A stretch of DNA of 64,000 nucleotides from NCBI GenBank assembly GCA_009760855.2, contig WPIO01000044.1:616501-680500 (forward strand), given 5' to 3'. Source of the DNA: Cristatella mucedo (lineage: Eukaryota; Bryozoa; Phylactolaemata; Cristatellidae). Shown in pieces: positions 31,925 to 43,892 of this stretch (the stretch's first letter is position 1; every line of letters starts with the position of its first letter). Under the pieces are notes generated by a model. That model made no database searches. It saw only the letters and a list, made by a program, of their open reading frames with translations, and was not told the origin of the DNA. Made by a program: the position numbers and the translations under genes.

Positions 31925-34900
31925 TATATTTACCGGAATTATCACCACTAATCTTGCGATGACTGTGAGCCAGTGTGTAAATACCGCATTCTAAATAGTA
32001 GCGCTTACTTTCAAATGGTGAGAGTGCAACCTTTACTCCATCTGTAATAAATAAGCTGTCCTTTACCAGCTATCCTAGAGAAATTCATGTGCAACTCCAC
32101 CTCCGAGTTTAAGCAGTGCATATATTCTTCCATTGCAAGAGTCTTCTGAACAATCTTTTTTGGTACACCCTTTGCTGTTTTAGTAGTTGCCTCTACATCA
32201 GAATTCATACAATACAGCTTTGGCTTAAAAAATACACGATCTTTCAATGGTGTGTCGTTATTCTCATCCTTAAATTTTCGTAGCACAATCGCATTTTTCT
32301 TAATTTTATCAGTTAATGTATTATCCTAATTTAACTTATGTGTATTTGGATACTTGGTAAGATCAAAACTATCAAGTTAAACCTTCAAATATGAATACCA
32401 ATCTTCAGTCCAAATTTTCATTACATTCGATTCAGTGTTGATATAAGCCAATGGTAATTAAAATCAAACTTTACTTTCATTACACAATAGTAAAATTCTT
32501 GCACGTATAGCTTTGAAAGATCAACAAATGCTAAATTAAACATTGATCTTTTTGTTTTTCAGCCTTCTTTACTGAAAAGATTGTGCCCTTTCGTGCCTCC
32601 ATTAAGCCCCCTCCGAGTAAAGCAACTGTGGAATCACAACCTGTGGCATTCCTTTAAAGGTTTTCCGAGGCTTCTGCATGCGATGCGTCTACCTTAACAA
32701 GGTCTAGCAAAAAGAGCTCGTCTCCTGAAGACCCTATACCATCATCTCTGTGGTCTTCACTGGCAAACCAACTTAGCCCTGCCATAGACGAGATTTGTAA
32801 TGCTTCTCTGGAAAAAGAGGTCGTCCCCAAGTCCTTCAAATCGGCAATCGTTCGACCCATACTTAAAAAGCCGGAATAAGATACAGAGATCCTTGTAAAC
32901 TATTGCCCAGTTTCCCTTCTTCCTTTCTTGTCAAAGATTCTTGAAAAAATTGTTGCTAAGCAGCTAGTTGAAAAAACTGAAAAAAATGGAATGTCAGAAA
33001 CATTTCAATCAGGGTTCAAGAGGCAGTACTCCACTGAAAATGCTCTCCTCCATGTTAACAATGACATTCTATGCGGCAACGATGACGAGAATGTCACTTT
33101 CCTAGCTCTGCTAGATCTATCAGCTGCCTTCTACACTATTGATCACGATGTTCTACTTGAACGATTGAGAACAACAATCGGTCTGGCAGACGAGGCACCT
33201 GCGTGGTTTAAATCGTACTTGCCTGATCGTGTTCAATCCGTGTCGTGTGGGGTCAGGTCTCACACACGAGGCGGGTCACCTGTGGAGTCCCTCAAGGGTC
33301 CGTACTCGGTCACTTTCTGTTCTTCATTTATACTCAACCTCTTAACCTCTGGGAAAAGTTATTAATGCCCGTGGAATAGATCACGTTTATGCTGAAGATA
33401 CTCAGCTGTATTTCTCATTCAAACTGTCGGAGTCTGCTGCAGAAACGGATCATTTGAATGCTTGCCTTGCTGATATTCGATCCTGGATGTCGGAAAAATT
33501 TCATGAAACTAAATGACGATAAAACCGAACTGCTGCTCCTAGGATGTCCAAAGCGTGTGGCTGGATTAAAAGGCTTTGCTTTTCTAATATATGATGCAGT
33601 TGTGCGACCATCACCACGTGCTCAAAATTTAGAGGTCGTTTTTGACAGCTGCCTCAATTTTAAAAGCTTTATTAAGAAGACTGCTTCTATAGCTAGCTAT
33701 CACGTCTATCGCTACCTAAGACTAGGAGCTGTCTTCCACTGTGGCTTGCCAAAAATTTAACCAGCTCCTTAGTTGTGCCTCAGCTTGATTATTGTAGTTT
33801 CCTTTTGACTGGTCTACCAAAAAAGGCAACTAGTCCACTGCAAATAGTTATGAGTATGGTTGCAAGGCTAGTTTTCAAGTCCCAGATGTTTGACCCCGTG
33901 TCTCCTTTGCTAAAAAGAGCTAGAATGGCTGCTGATTGATTAACGGATACAGAGCAAAGTTCTTACGCTGACCCACAAGGCTCGCCACGGCTTGGCTCCT
34001 CCATACCTGGCTGAAATGCTGCACCGGTTTAAGCCTCCTCGTGCCCTCAGGTCCCGTATGGACAGTAAATTAGCTGTTCCATTGCTCAGCTTAAAGACGT
34101 TGGTGATAGAAGCTTTGGCTCTACAGGTTCCAGAATGTGGAACTCGCTTCCACAATTCTTTTGTAACGACAACTGCTCTCCTGCTGCCGACTATGGCTCA
34201 TTCTTTTCAGCGGTCCTGAGCTGCTACTTCCATGCTACTCACTACCTCAACTGCTCTACTGACTCTGCTATGCTTCCCACTTTCTCTTTGTTGCGTGAGA
34301 TGGAGTCTGTTGGCTACCGAATGCGTACCGAAAGCCGCTTAGGCTGTGAGTGCACTAAAACAAAACTCTTCTGCATAACTCCCACATAGTCTTTATGACT
34401 TTGTGGAGTTACGGACGGAGATACATTATATTGCATAAAGTACAGCACTTTTCTTTATTATCTTAATTCCGACGAGGTTGTATAGAAAGTCTTTCAGCGA
34501 AAATATCTAATAGAGCGCGTATGCTTATTAATGTTTATGTTATCAACAATTTCACCTTTAATGTTACGCCTCGTGAAGTTAAGTAACTTTACATCCCTCT
34601 TTTTTATAACTTTCTCTGTTTTCTTTCTAAACAATGTAACAATAATGAGCTTAGCAAATTCCTTTTCCGTTTCATCATCCTTAGCAACAGCATCTTTCAT
34701 TAAAAAATATATCAACCCATTGAGAAAAAACGTGGCTCCAACCCCCTACTTTTATTTAATGGCAAAACCCTATTAATCCTGGATACCTCAAAATCATTAT
34801 TCTTGCAAAATTGTTGATTACGATAATGTATCACATTGTTTTTCTTTTGAGAAAGATCTAATACTAATTTTGTAGATAAATCCTTCCCACGTTTTACACG

Positions 34901-36545
34901 GCTTTGGTATTTAGAATATTCACTGTCTTCAACAGTTCTCTGTGTGTAAAGTAGTGGATGATCCAAAAACTTGTAATGCAAATCCTTCAAAAAATGTATA
35001 CTAGCTTCTACAATGTATCTAACCTCAGGATCCTCACTTATTTGTCATCAAATTCTGAATAGTGAACTCATTAGGATCTTCCTACTTAAAATTTCGAGTT
35101 GGTAAAGGATTTTTCATCGTAAGTTCATAAGGACTAGTAGCATTACCATAAGTATGGAAAAAATTTGGTTAATCCTTACCATAATCATCATACTGTTCAT
35201 TATTTACTATGGCATGTCTCTCAGAAACTTGAGTTATTCCACCACAAATCCTATTTTCAATAGTGCATATCATGATCATTTATCAAATAAAGTCTCACTT
35301 TTATATACTTTAAACCTGCAGACCATATCATGCTAAGTTCAGTTATGAAATGAGTAGTATCTAGCGAATACCTGAAATAGAATATCTCTCTGAACCTTTA
35401 AAATAGATCAGCCAATATGCAGACATCTGTCTTAAGATATAAATCTTGATAGCCTCCAATATTCTTACAATTAGATGAATTCCACACCTTAAGAGCAGTA
35501 ATAAGAGGCTTTTCCTTTCCTCCCTACTTATATACATCCTTGTTCTTATCTCTCTCACCTCTCTCCATCGCATTTGCTCATATCACTTTCATGTCTCTCC
35601 TTTCTAGAATCCTCATCAATTTAACGCATACACTTTTTAGCTTGTCATAGAATCTTTTGCTTGATTCTCTAAAATAAAATCATTCGGATTTATCCCCCAC
35701 CTTCTATTCTAGACGTAAACGCATCAACATCTGGCAACTTGGTTTTTTCAAAATTATCATCGGAATCCGTATTATCATAGCGATAGAATCCCGTCTCAGT
35801 TGCTATCTTAATCATGCTTTGTTGATCTTTCTTAAAAGGATATCTAGTTGAGAACACATCCTTAGTCACAAAATAATGTTTATCTTTCAATTGCTTGGCC
35901 AGAAAGTCAAATGAACTAAGCAAAATTTGCGTGGAATGCTTAAAGGAAACTAAATCACCCAGATCAATAGTTATGTACTTCTCAAAGTTGTTAGCGATGA
36001 TCTTCTTATCATAATTAAACTTACCTAAATCTTGAACCATGAGATGAGTCATATCCACGTAGATTGGGGATAAAAACATTCACCTTTAATTTATTTGGAA
36101 CAATCCTTGCATCAAGATTACACCAATCATGTGTAGCTGTTTTATACTTTCCAGTTACATAGCAATGATCTCCATATTTAAAAAAAATTGTTAAACTCTT
36201 TCCCACAAATCCATCAAGAATTTGTATCAATAAATTATTTTTCCGGCTCTTTAGTAAGAATTGAAACATTGTCATCCTCTTTAAAAATTCTTTTCAAGTG
36301 AAGAGAGTTCGTAAATGTTTGGTTTGTTTCCTAAAACCCCTAGCATGTCTTATCATCTCAGTTACTAACCATTCCGCAATATGCTCACCTGGATAAAAAG
36401 AGTAGTAGCAATTTTCGCAATTAGTACCAGCTATTAAATGTGAAGCTGAACATGGTCTGTGTTCTTGAAACGATCCTAATGGCGTCATTCTCATCACGAT
36501 CGCTCACATCACTGAGCAAGCACTCAAAATCTGCATAAGCTACTA
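31925..36545 (-). pseudogene. pPolB: Protein-primed-type family B DNA polymerase (pPolB), copy A, split by a retrotransposon
   Basis: Replicative polymerase of Polinton/adintovirus-type elements. On minus, from N to C: ExoI AYADFECLL (about 36520); the zinc-finger-like DHCYVTGKYK...CNLD; ExoII PNLRGYDS and NNFEKY; FEKTKLP; ExoIII YQDLYLKTDVCILADLF (about 35440); the region before palm motif B (NATSPYELTMKNPLP, DLHYKF, NNVIHYRNQQF); FAKLI..TLFRKKTEKV; a decayed motif C (NTES where the family has DTDS); and the C-terminal FKDE..KPKLYC and AKGVPKKIV region (32011-32286). Many frameshifts and stops. A family-A retrotransposon sits between the motif B region and motif C. Motif A was not clearly seen. 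Confidence 0.85.
32550..34432 (+). mobile_element. Family A non-LTR retrotransposon inserted in pPolB
   Basis: A 5'-truncated copy starting near FFTEKI, with the linker before RT (LAKRARLL..., FKSAIVRP-like FKSAIVRPILKKPE), LSKILEKIVAKQLVE, LLDLSAAFYTIDH, a damaged QGS box and a damaged YADD box (VYAEDTQLYF). It ends in a 3' UTR and an ATACATTATATT tail. Frameshifts near 33360 and 33500 and a stop near 33760. It runs antisense to the polymerase. Confidence 0.9.
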
Positions 36546-38334
36546 CCTTCAGGGGCGAGAGCTTAAGGACTTGAGGTCGCTGTCAAGTACTCGAACCAGC
36601 AGTGCCGATAGAGAATGTGTTGATTTGTGAGCACACAGCCCTGCAGCGGTTTGCGTGGCCCATAAGCCAACTGTCGCAAGCTCGTACGACGACGTGACTG
36701 TACTTGAATGGCTGACGCGGGGCACCAGCATGCCGTCTAGTGGCGCTCATGGCTCAGCCTTCCGCCACCGAGTCGCCTCACCCAGTGGAGGAGAATCGTT
36801 TTCGCCGGACCGTCAGCCGATACCGTTTGGAAGGTTATGTATAATATGTTGTCGGCTCGGTGCAGCGCGGGCAGCGCCTTTTGCCTCGGATAGCCAAATT
36901 TGCAGGGGGGGGGGCGGCGGCGGCCTCCTCGATGCAAAACGCCCGTGTCCATTATTGGGCAGACCGGCTGTGGAGACTATGTTTTGGCGATCGACTGGGC
37001 GCACCGGCGCTTAAGGCTTTATCGTTTGTGCAATGCAGGACACGCAACGGGAACGCGGGCTCTAGAGATAAGGAGCTTGGAATTATAGCATCAGGGGCAT
37101 CAGAAATATTCATTCGCCTAGCTGCGGGCTGGAACCTGCGATCCGCCTGTTTCGACATTGAACCCGAGATGTTTACCAATGTACTGTTCTGGCCAGACCG
37201 CGCGCTCGTTCGCTGGGATGTCTATGCATAGCCACACTAGTTCACAATAGGTCACTCATCCGCTACAGCTACTCCTCACTCGTTACTTTTACCCGGCACG
37301 TGCCGGCACGTTTGAGACTCTAGCTCTGGGGGCACAATATCCTGAGCTTCGCAGGGAAAAACAAAACTTCAAGCACGCTTTATATGAAAGCTGTACTTTA
37401 CGTACCGTGGCATTGAATTCAAGGCTTCGAGAAATTTAATTAGAATTTTGGAGGTGCATGAGAAGCCGAATAAGTAGCACGGCTTGCTGGGCCGGAATAT
37501 TGGAGGCCTTTTTATTAACCGCCGCAGCCGTATTGTGCAGTCGTGTGAAATCTGGCGAGTGAAATTGGCACTTAGCCGCAACGTGAAATCAAAACCGCAG
37601 TTGAGGAACGCCTATTGTGGAATTTGAAGCCGCTTTCTGTAAAGTGGTATCACATCCGCCGGTGGGCGGTGCCTATCGTGGAAATGGCAGCGGTATCCCA
37701 GTCTGAAAATGTAGGATGGCTCGCTGGGCCAGGCCATTGGAGGCTATTTCAGGAGAATTCGTCTTCTAAACGGCGTGAAATTTGTTAGTCAAATCCGGAA
37801 CACAAGCACAGAAACGAGGCGGCGGTATGTGACGTCACTGACAGTCTGCAAGCACCAAGGCTCTTCTGGACTCTCTCTACAGACGAAAGTCCTTGGACCT
37901 GTTTTATCTTTTTCTCGAAATCGTCGAATATACCGATGTACTTGCCGATGTACACCTGACACTAATCCATGTCCGCCTTCTTACGAGCTCCGCTCACTGT
38001 GAATCGACTAATAGCTCTCTAGTTATCTTCGTTCGCTCTCCCCCGTCCCGACCAGGAAACCATTTATCCCGACGGTCTGGGAAAATGCATTCCGCAGCCT
38101 ACGATTGACGTAGGCCTCACTAAATGCAACTATATCGTCAAATGTAACTGCACTAGATTTCAGCCCGTCAAGTGCGAGACAAATGAGAAAAAACAGCAAA
38201 GTTAAATTAACGTATCGTCTTCAAGCACAAACATGTCTTGGTTGTTAAATATGGTAAGCATCATTCGACTGTCGTACCTACCCTTGTTATGGAATACCGT
38301 GAGTGCACACTTAGACATATTACAAGGATGATAG
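36546..38334. other. GC-rich then mixed sequence, no recognised gene
   Basis: Block A ends abruptly here. A repeat shared with 50481 lies at 36747-36844. An open frame at 36860-37231 has no family features. Around 37470-37560 and 37705-37800 two copies of a GGC(T)TGCTGGGCC...ATTGGAGGC module occur about 240 bp apart. Confidence 0.4.
36747..36844 (+). repeat. Interspersed repeat, copy 1
   Basis: Starts CATGGCTCAGCC, runs through TCGCCGGACCGTCAGCC and ends TATGTATAAT. A diverged copy lies at 50481-50574 in the same orientation. Confidence 0.65.
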
Positions 38335-38349
38335 ATAGATATATATGTC

Positions 38350-38396
<47 letters not shown>

Positions 38397-38398
38397 GA
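38335..38398. repeat. (AT)n microsatellite
   Basis: About 60 bp of TATA repeat. Confidence 0.95.
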
Positions 38399-39257
38399 TG
38401 ATAGATTATAAGGATGCTTTCCCGATTCTTTTCTCGTGTTAGAGCGACTTATGTTGCCTTCGTGTAAAAAAGCTTCGACGAGAAAACACCAGCACGACCT
38501 AATGATTGACCCCCGCGACATGTGCTGTCTGTGAATTAAAGTCTACCATTAACTCTCAGCCTGGCTAACAATAATTTAAGTACTCGTGAAATAAATTGCG
38601 GTCCATACTAAATGTGCGATAATGGAAAGCACGACCGCGAAAATGTAAATCTCCACACTGCACAGCTCTGTGTCCGATGGTAAATGTCATCGCGATGCTT
38701 CCAACGTATCCGAACGCTGCTCTTAACACGCCCGGAGACTGAAAATACTGAAGAGAAACTGAAGCCGAACGACTCGCTCGTCATGCTGCAGCCGCGTTGA
38801 CGTCGAGCCAGCAGCAGCAGCAACAGACCATACAGCTGGCGAAAGAAAATGCATGCCTGATGTCAGGCGATAACGAAGATGGTGTTGTTTGAAGGTAAAT
38901 GTTGAGTACTGAAAAATGTTTGTCACACAATCGAACATCCGTTTAGGCGACTTCGAGAACACTAACGTGTTGGGAGCTATGAAAGCTTCGACCATTTTCA
39001 AAGGAAAAACAATGCAAACCAGACCTAAGCCGGAAGTAAACCGTATGCAGCTTATCTACAACTTACAAATTTACTTATCTGACCATCATATGCAGCTTGG
39101 TTCTAACTTTTCAATCTTGGAACATCGAGATACACGTTTGCAGCTTGCTGAGGTGCATGCTTGCGACTTACACTGTATTTACACTGTAGCTCTGCTCTTT
39201 TGTAAAACTCATCTCAGGACATGCCGACTTCGGGAGTACTCGAGAAACAGATTCGGT
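38399..39257. other. No recognised gene
   Basis: Mixed sequence between the AT microsatellite and the orphan histone stem-loop; open frames here have no family features. Confidence 0.4.
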
Positions 39258-39273
39258 GGCCCTAAGAAGGGCC
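39258..39273 (-). terminator. Orphan histone mRNA 3' stem-loop
   Basis: On minus: AAACGGCCCTTCTTAGGGCCACC, written here as a 6-bp stem GGCCCT/AGGGCC with loop TCTT and the flanking AAAC and ACC that SLBP recognises. Known: this element ends replication-dependent histone mRNAs. No histone frame lies upstream of it on minus, yet it faces a divergent H2A remnant, so it is probably all that is left of an H2B gene. Confidence 0.75.
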
Positions 39274-39429
39274 GTTTGGTGAGCGTACTCGACATGTTCG
39301 CCCATTGCATGACAGAGACAGCGATGTCTTATATGTACTGAGTCGCATGTAAATTAGGGTTACTAGCTACAGCCACTAGAATCGGGCGGGTTCGACGTTC
39401 ATTGGTCACTATACGGAAGTAATGACAAT

Positions 39430-39523
39430 CCCCCATTCTGATTGGTGTACATTATTACCCAGTTGGCGCTATTAATAAAGCTGGTGGTTCCTCCGTTGAT
39501 CGCAGACAAACGTTTCTTCAACA
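39430..39523 (+). promoter_or_regulatory. Remnant H2A promoter
   Basis: An inverted CCAAT box (TGATTGGTG) near 39437 and a TATA-like TTAATAAAG near 39472, 50 bp before the H2A ATG. Another ATTGGTC lies at about 39400. This arrangement is usual for divergent H2A/H2B pairs. Confidence 0.45.
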
Positions 39524-39661
39524 ATGACAGGTCGTGGTAAGGGTGGCAAGGCGGCTGGCAAGTCCAAGTCGAGGTACCCGCTCGATGGACTGCAGTTTCC
39601 GGTCGGCAGAATTCACAGGCTGCTTCGAAAGGGCAACTACGCGGATCGCGTGGGAGCCTGA
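39524..39661 (+). pseudogene. H2A: Histone H2A, truncated after 45 codons
   Basis: Reads [16 protein letters not shown], then [20 protein letters not shown] and VGA directly followed by TGA. A normal H2A is about 124-130 residues, so the histone-fold helices alpha2, alpha3 and alphaC are missing. Homology stops at the TGA, and AT-rich, A-rich sequence follows. It is a broken gene, possibly joined to foreign sequence at the break. Confidence 0.9.
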
Positions 39662-39867
39662 TACAATAAAACGATACAATAATACAATAAAAAACCACGC
39701 AAAAGCCATTTGCACAAGCTATAAACATAAACTTATGACTACCAAAATCACGCTATCATTGCAACTACTTGTTACATGTGCCCAGACATCGTATGGATAA
39801 GACTAAACAGGAGTAGATGCTGAAGTGAGTGAATGACCTCAAAGCTAGTGGCAAAAACCTCTTATGT

Positions 39868-39925
39868 ATGTGACTCCGTCTTTAACTACACAAAGTCACA
39901 AAGATGATGGGTGTTAGAAGGAGAT
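39868..39925 (-). mobile_element. Family A retrotransposon 3' terminus
   Basis: The minus strand matches the last ~55 bp of family A (CACCCAT..TCTTTGTGACTTTGTG, GTAGTTAAAGACGGAG). Probably the 3' end of the element at 40345-41300, separated from it by later insertions. Confidence 0.6.
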
Positions 39926-40044
39926 TATGTAGCTGCCATCGGCCACTCAACTTAGGTCCATGTGCACCTGAAGCTGCAGCCACCGTTTCACCTCTCGGCA
40001 GCTGGATGCATTAAATTAACTAGCTATACTAATATAATCATTAG

Positions 40045-40125
40045 CGATCTTTGAGTGCCTAGAAAGAGAGTCCGTTATCCGAAGGCACTATGCATTTGTA
40101 CTATCAGTGTTATTATTGCTAGCAG
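40045..40125 (+). mobile_element. Family B retrotransposon tail scrap
   Basis: Matches GTGCCTAGAAAGAGAGT..., then a GGCACTATGCATTTG stretch and TTATTATT. Confidence 0.55.
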
Positions 40126-40344
40126 GCTGAGCTGACGCTAGTGATTGTCAGCCTCAGCCGGACCACTCCTAGCTGGTAGGCAGTAGCTGGCCGATCGCGC
40201 GATTGTCAACTGATTACTCTCTTCACACCAGCTTCCGAGCTAGGCAAATGCTCCTCCTTCTTCTCTCTTAACTTTAACTCTCTGTATTACTAAGTCGTTG
40301 GGCACTAAACTGTGATATCATTTGGTGCATCGAGTCATCCACGC

Positions 40345-41300
40345 GTCTTCCTTCGCAAGTTTTCATTAGTGCACTCAAAGCCTAAGCAGCTTTCGGTACG
40401 CATTCGGTAGCGAACAGACTTCATCCCAAGCAACAAAGAGAAAGTGAGAGGCATAGCTGAGTCGGGAGAGAATTTGAAGTAGTGAGTAGCATGGAAGTAG
40501 CAGCTCAGGACGGCTGTAAAAAATGTGCCATAGTCGGTAGTAGAGTAGATGTCATTTCAGAAGAGTTGTGGAAGTGAGTTCCACAGCCTAGGTAGGACCT
40601 GCAGAGCTAAAGCTCCTGTCGTCAACGATCTTTAAGGGGAGGAATGGAACAGCTAGTTTATTGTCCGTAGAGGACCTGGGGGCACAAGGAGGCTGAAACT
40701 GGTGCAGCAGTTTAGCCAATTAGGGAGCCAGTTTAGGTTCGGTGTTTTATGTTATAAATTCGCCACAGACAAGCTAAGCTGCAGTATTGCACTACCTGCC
40801 AGCGAGTTATCGGCCATCAGAAAGACCTGAGGGGAGTAAGCTACTGAAGTGAATACTAGTTGCCAAAAATGCATGGTCCAGCTTAGGTGTAGTGTCCACT
40901 TACGTAAGCGAACGCGAATTTGTGCAATTGCATGTTGATGAAAGTAGGCAGATCACAGTGTATCTAATGTAGAAATGTGGTGAAGTTTAATTTGGAGCGC
41001 TACACGAAGATTAAATGCAGCCAGTACACAAGAGGATGTGGCCAGACCTTGACTGCCTAATTTCTGGGACACAGTACGTGTGCTCACAACTAGTTAACGT
41101 GGAATTACTATACTTCAGTTTCAAACCTACTGCAAAAGTAGGAATGTCAGCAACACTTGAAGCAAGTAAGATCTATTAGAGTTTTTCATGCTGGAATCCA
41201 GGGAGTGATCAAGCACAGGTAGGTGTGCAAAAATACAGCCATAGCTTGCTCGATTGTTACGTCAGGAGGGAGGGTACAATTATTTGAAAACAGTTGAAAA
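40345..41300 (-). mobile_element. Family A-like retrotransposon, diverged copy
   Basis: The minus strand carries the C-terminal RT region in several frames (LPRLWNSLPQLF, YGTFFTAVLSCYFHATHYF, LVPPGPLRTIN) and upstream thumb sequence. It is more diverged than the other family-A copies, so probably an older subfamily. Confidence 0.75.
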
Positions 41301-41472
41301 GCAAAGCACGGACTATTGGTTAACCCCGAATACCAAGATACCGAATCACCTTTAGCTTAAAGATGATTTCAGATGGAACCTGAGCCATTACGGTGCAGCG
41401 ACGGCCATGCATGTGATAGGCAATCGGTCTCCTTAAAGTTACCCTATATATGCTACGATATGCAGTTAATAC

Positions 41473-41970
<498 letters not shown>

Positions 41971-42171
41971 TTAGATATACTGCCTTTGACGGATGTCACA
42001 GAAATAGTTTACCTTGCTCAGCGACTATCTGTGTACCCAATAGAAGATATTGCATTACGTTCCTACCTCCGTCTGTTCTTAATTACCGATGGGGCTGACG
42101 CCGCCAAAATTCGGATACAAATTTACGCGAGCCAGCCCTCAACTCGTTACACTTGGCGTTTGAGCGGACGG

Positions 42172-42291
42172 ATGGCACGTACCAAGCGGAAACCCCATAA
42201 CTCAACTGGCGCCAAGGCGCCGAGAAAGCAGCTGGCGACGAAGGTGGCTCGCAGGAGTTCGCCCGCGACCGGCGGTGTGAAGAAGCCGCAC
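42172..42291 (+). pseudogene. H3: Histone H3, truncated after ~39 codons (copy 1)
   Basis: Begins [20 protein letters not shown] and continues to GGVKKPH, where repeat R starts (TACGGTGTA) and a stop comes seven codons later. The tail is altered at key sites: Gln5, Thr6, Ala7 and Arg8 are replaced, and Lys9 is Asn. The whole histone fold is missing. Confidence 0.92.
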
Positions 42292-42595
42292 TACGGTGTA
42301 CGCATGCACTGATTTAGCTCTGCGTACGCCCGTCGTATGGGCGTGGTGATATCTACTAGCAATGGTGCTTCGAGATTGAGATCTAGATGATGCACTACAG
42401 TTAAGTAACCACGAGCTGAGGTCTCTATATTTCTTTCTAATGTCACTCCTGCAGTCAGATGGCCTAGTGAGTTCTTAACACTTGCTGACTGCCGTGCTTG
42501 CTTCAAGAGCTGCCTTAAGCTAACTTGCTGGGCTTTGCTGGGAACTAAGATAACGCTGCTTCACTTTTCGACTGCTTGTCGTGCCGCTATAACGC
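42292..42595. repeat. Histone-locus repeat R, copy 2
   Basis: 304 bp, the same length as copy 1 and nearly identical. Its left end is fused to H3 immediately after the His39 codon. Its right end meets unrelated sequence. Confidence 0.85.
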
Positions 42596-42960
42596 AGAAG
42601 TAGCTTCCAGCTAAAGCCTCGCTGCTCGTCGCAAGCACGCCGCGACGATCTAGATTAGCATGGTGAAGACGTTTGACTAAAAACGCAAGGAGAAATTGCA
42701 ACATTTGTTTCTCACCGACAAAGCCCAGATTGCATTTACTGACAAGGGTCGACTCGACTACCACACAACATCGATAAGTTTAGATACTCAGCTTTATTTC
42801 ATTTATAATTAAGTCACTAACTTGCACATGAAGCACTTACGAGTGACTAATAAATTGCTAGTGCCTAACAAATAATATTCAGTCGCAATTCGCATCGGTC
42901 ACGACAAGCGCACACCTTACAAAGAAGCTTTTGCCGATGCAAGATACTCTTGAGTGAATA
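42596..42960. other. Spacer downstream of H4, no recognised gene
   Basis: A short minus-strand open frame (42561-42764) overlaps the end of repeat R and has no known motif. The sequence nearest the H4 stem-loop is AT-rich. Confidence 0.4.
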
Positions 42961-42963
42961 GGT

Positions 42964-42979
42964 GGTCCTAAAAAGGACC
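42964..42979 (-). terminator. Histone 3' stem-loop of H4
   Basis: Stem GGTCCT/AGGACC with loop TTTT on minus, flanked by AAAC and ACC as in replication-dependent histone mRNAs, 21 bp after the H4 stop codon. It directs SLBP/U7-dependent 3' cleavage, so the mRNA is expected to lack poly(A). Confidence 0.92.
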
Positions 42980-43000
42980 GTTTGAGAGGAAAACCGCTTC

Positions 43001-43892
<892 letters not shown>

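Larger units (their letters stand above)
28868..36545. mobile_element. Virus-like element relic, block A
   Basis: Gene order: Z (+), small protein (+), Y (-), X (-), protein-primed-type DNA polymerase (-). It is bounded on the left by the family-B (ATT)n tail and on the right by an abrupt change to GC-rich sequence just before the polymerase ExoI motif. A family-B fragment and a family-A element are inserted. Related to block B at protein level but clearly diverged from it. Confidence 0.7.

Noticed and set aside
36860-37231. A 123-codon open frame next to block A
   Set aside because: It starts in a G-run and GCC-rich stretch, has no recognisable motif, and competes with frames on both strands.
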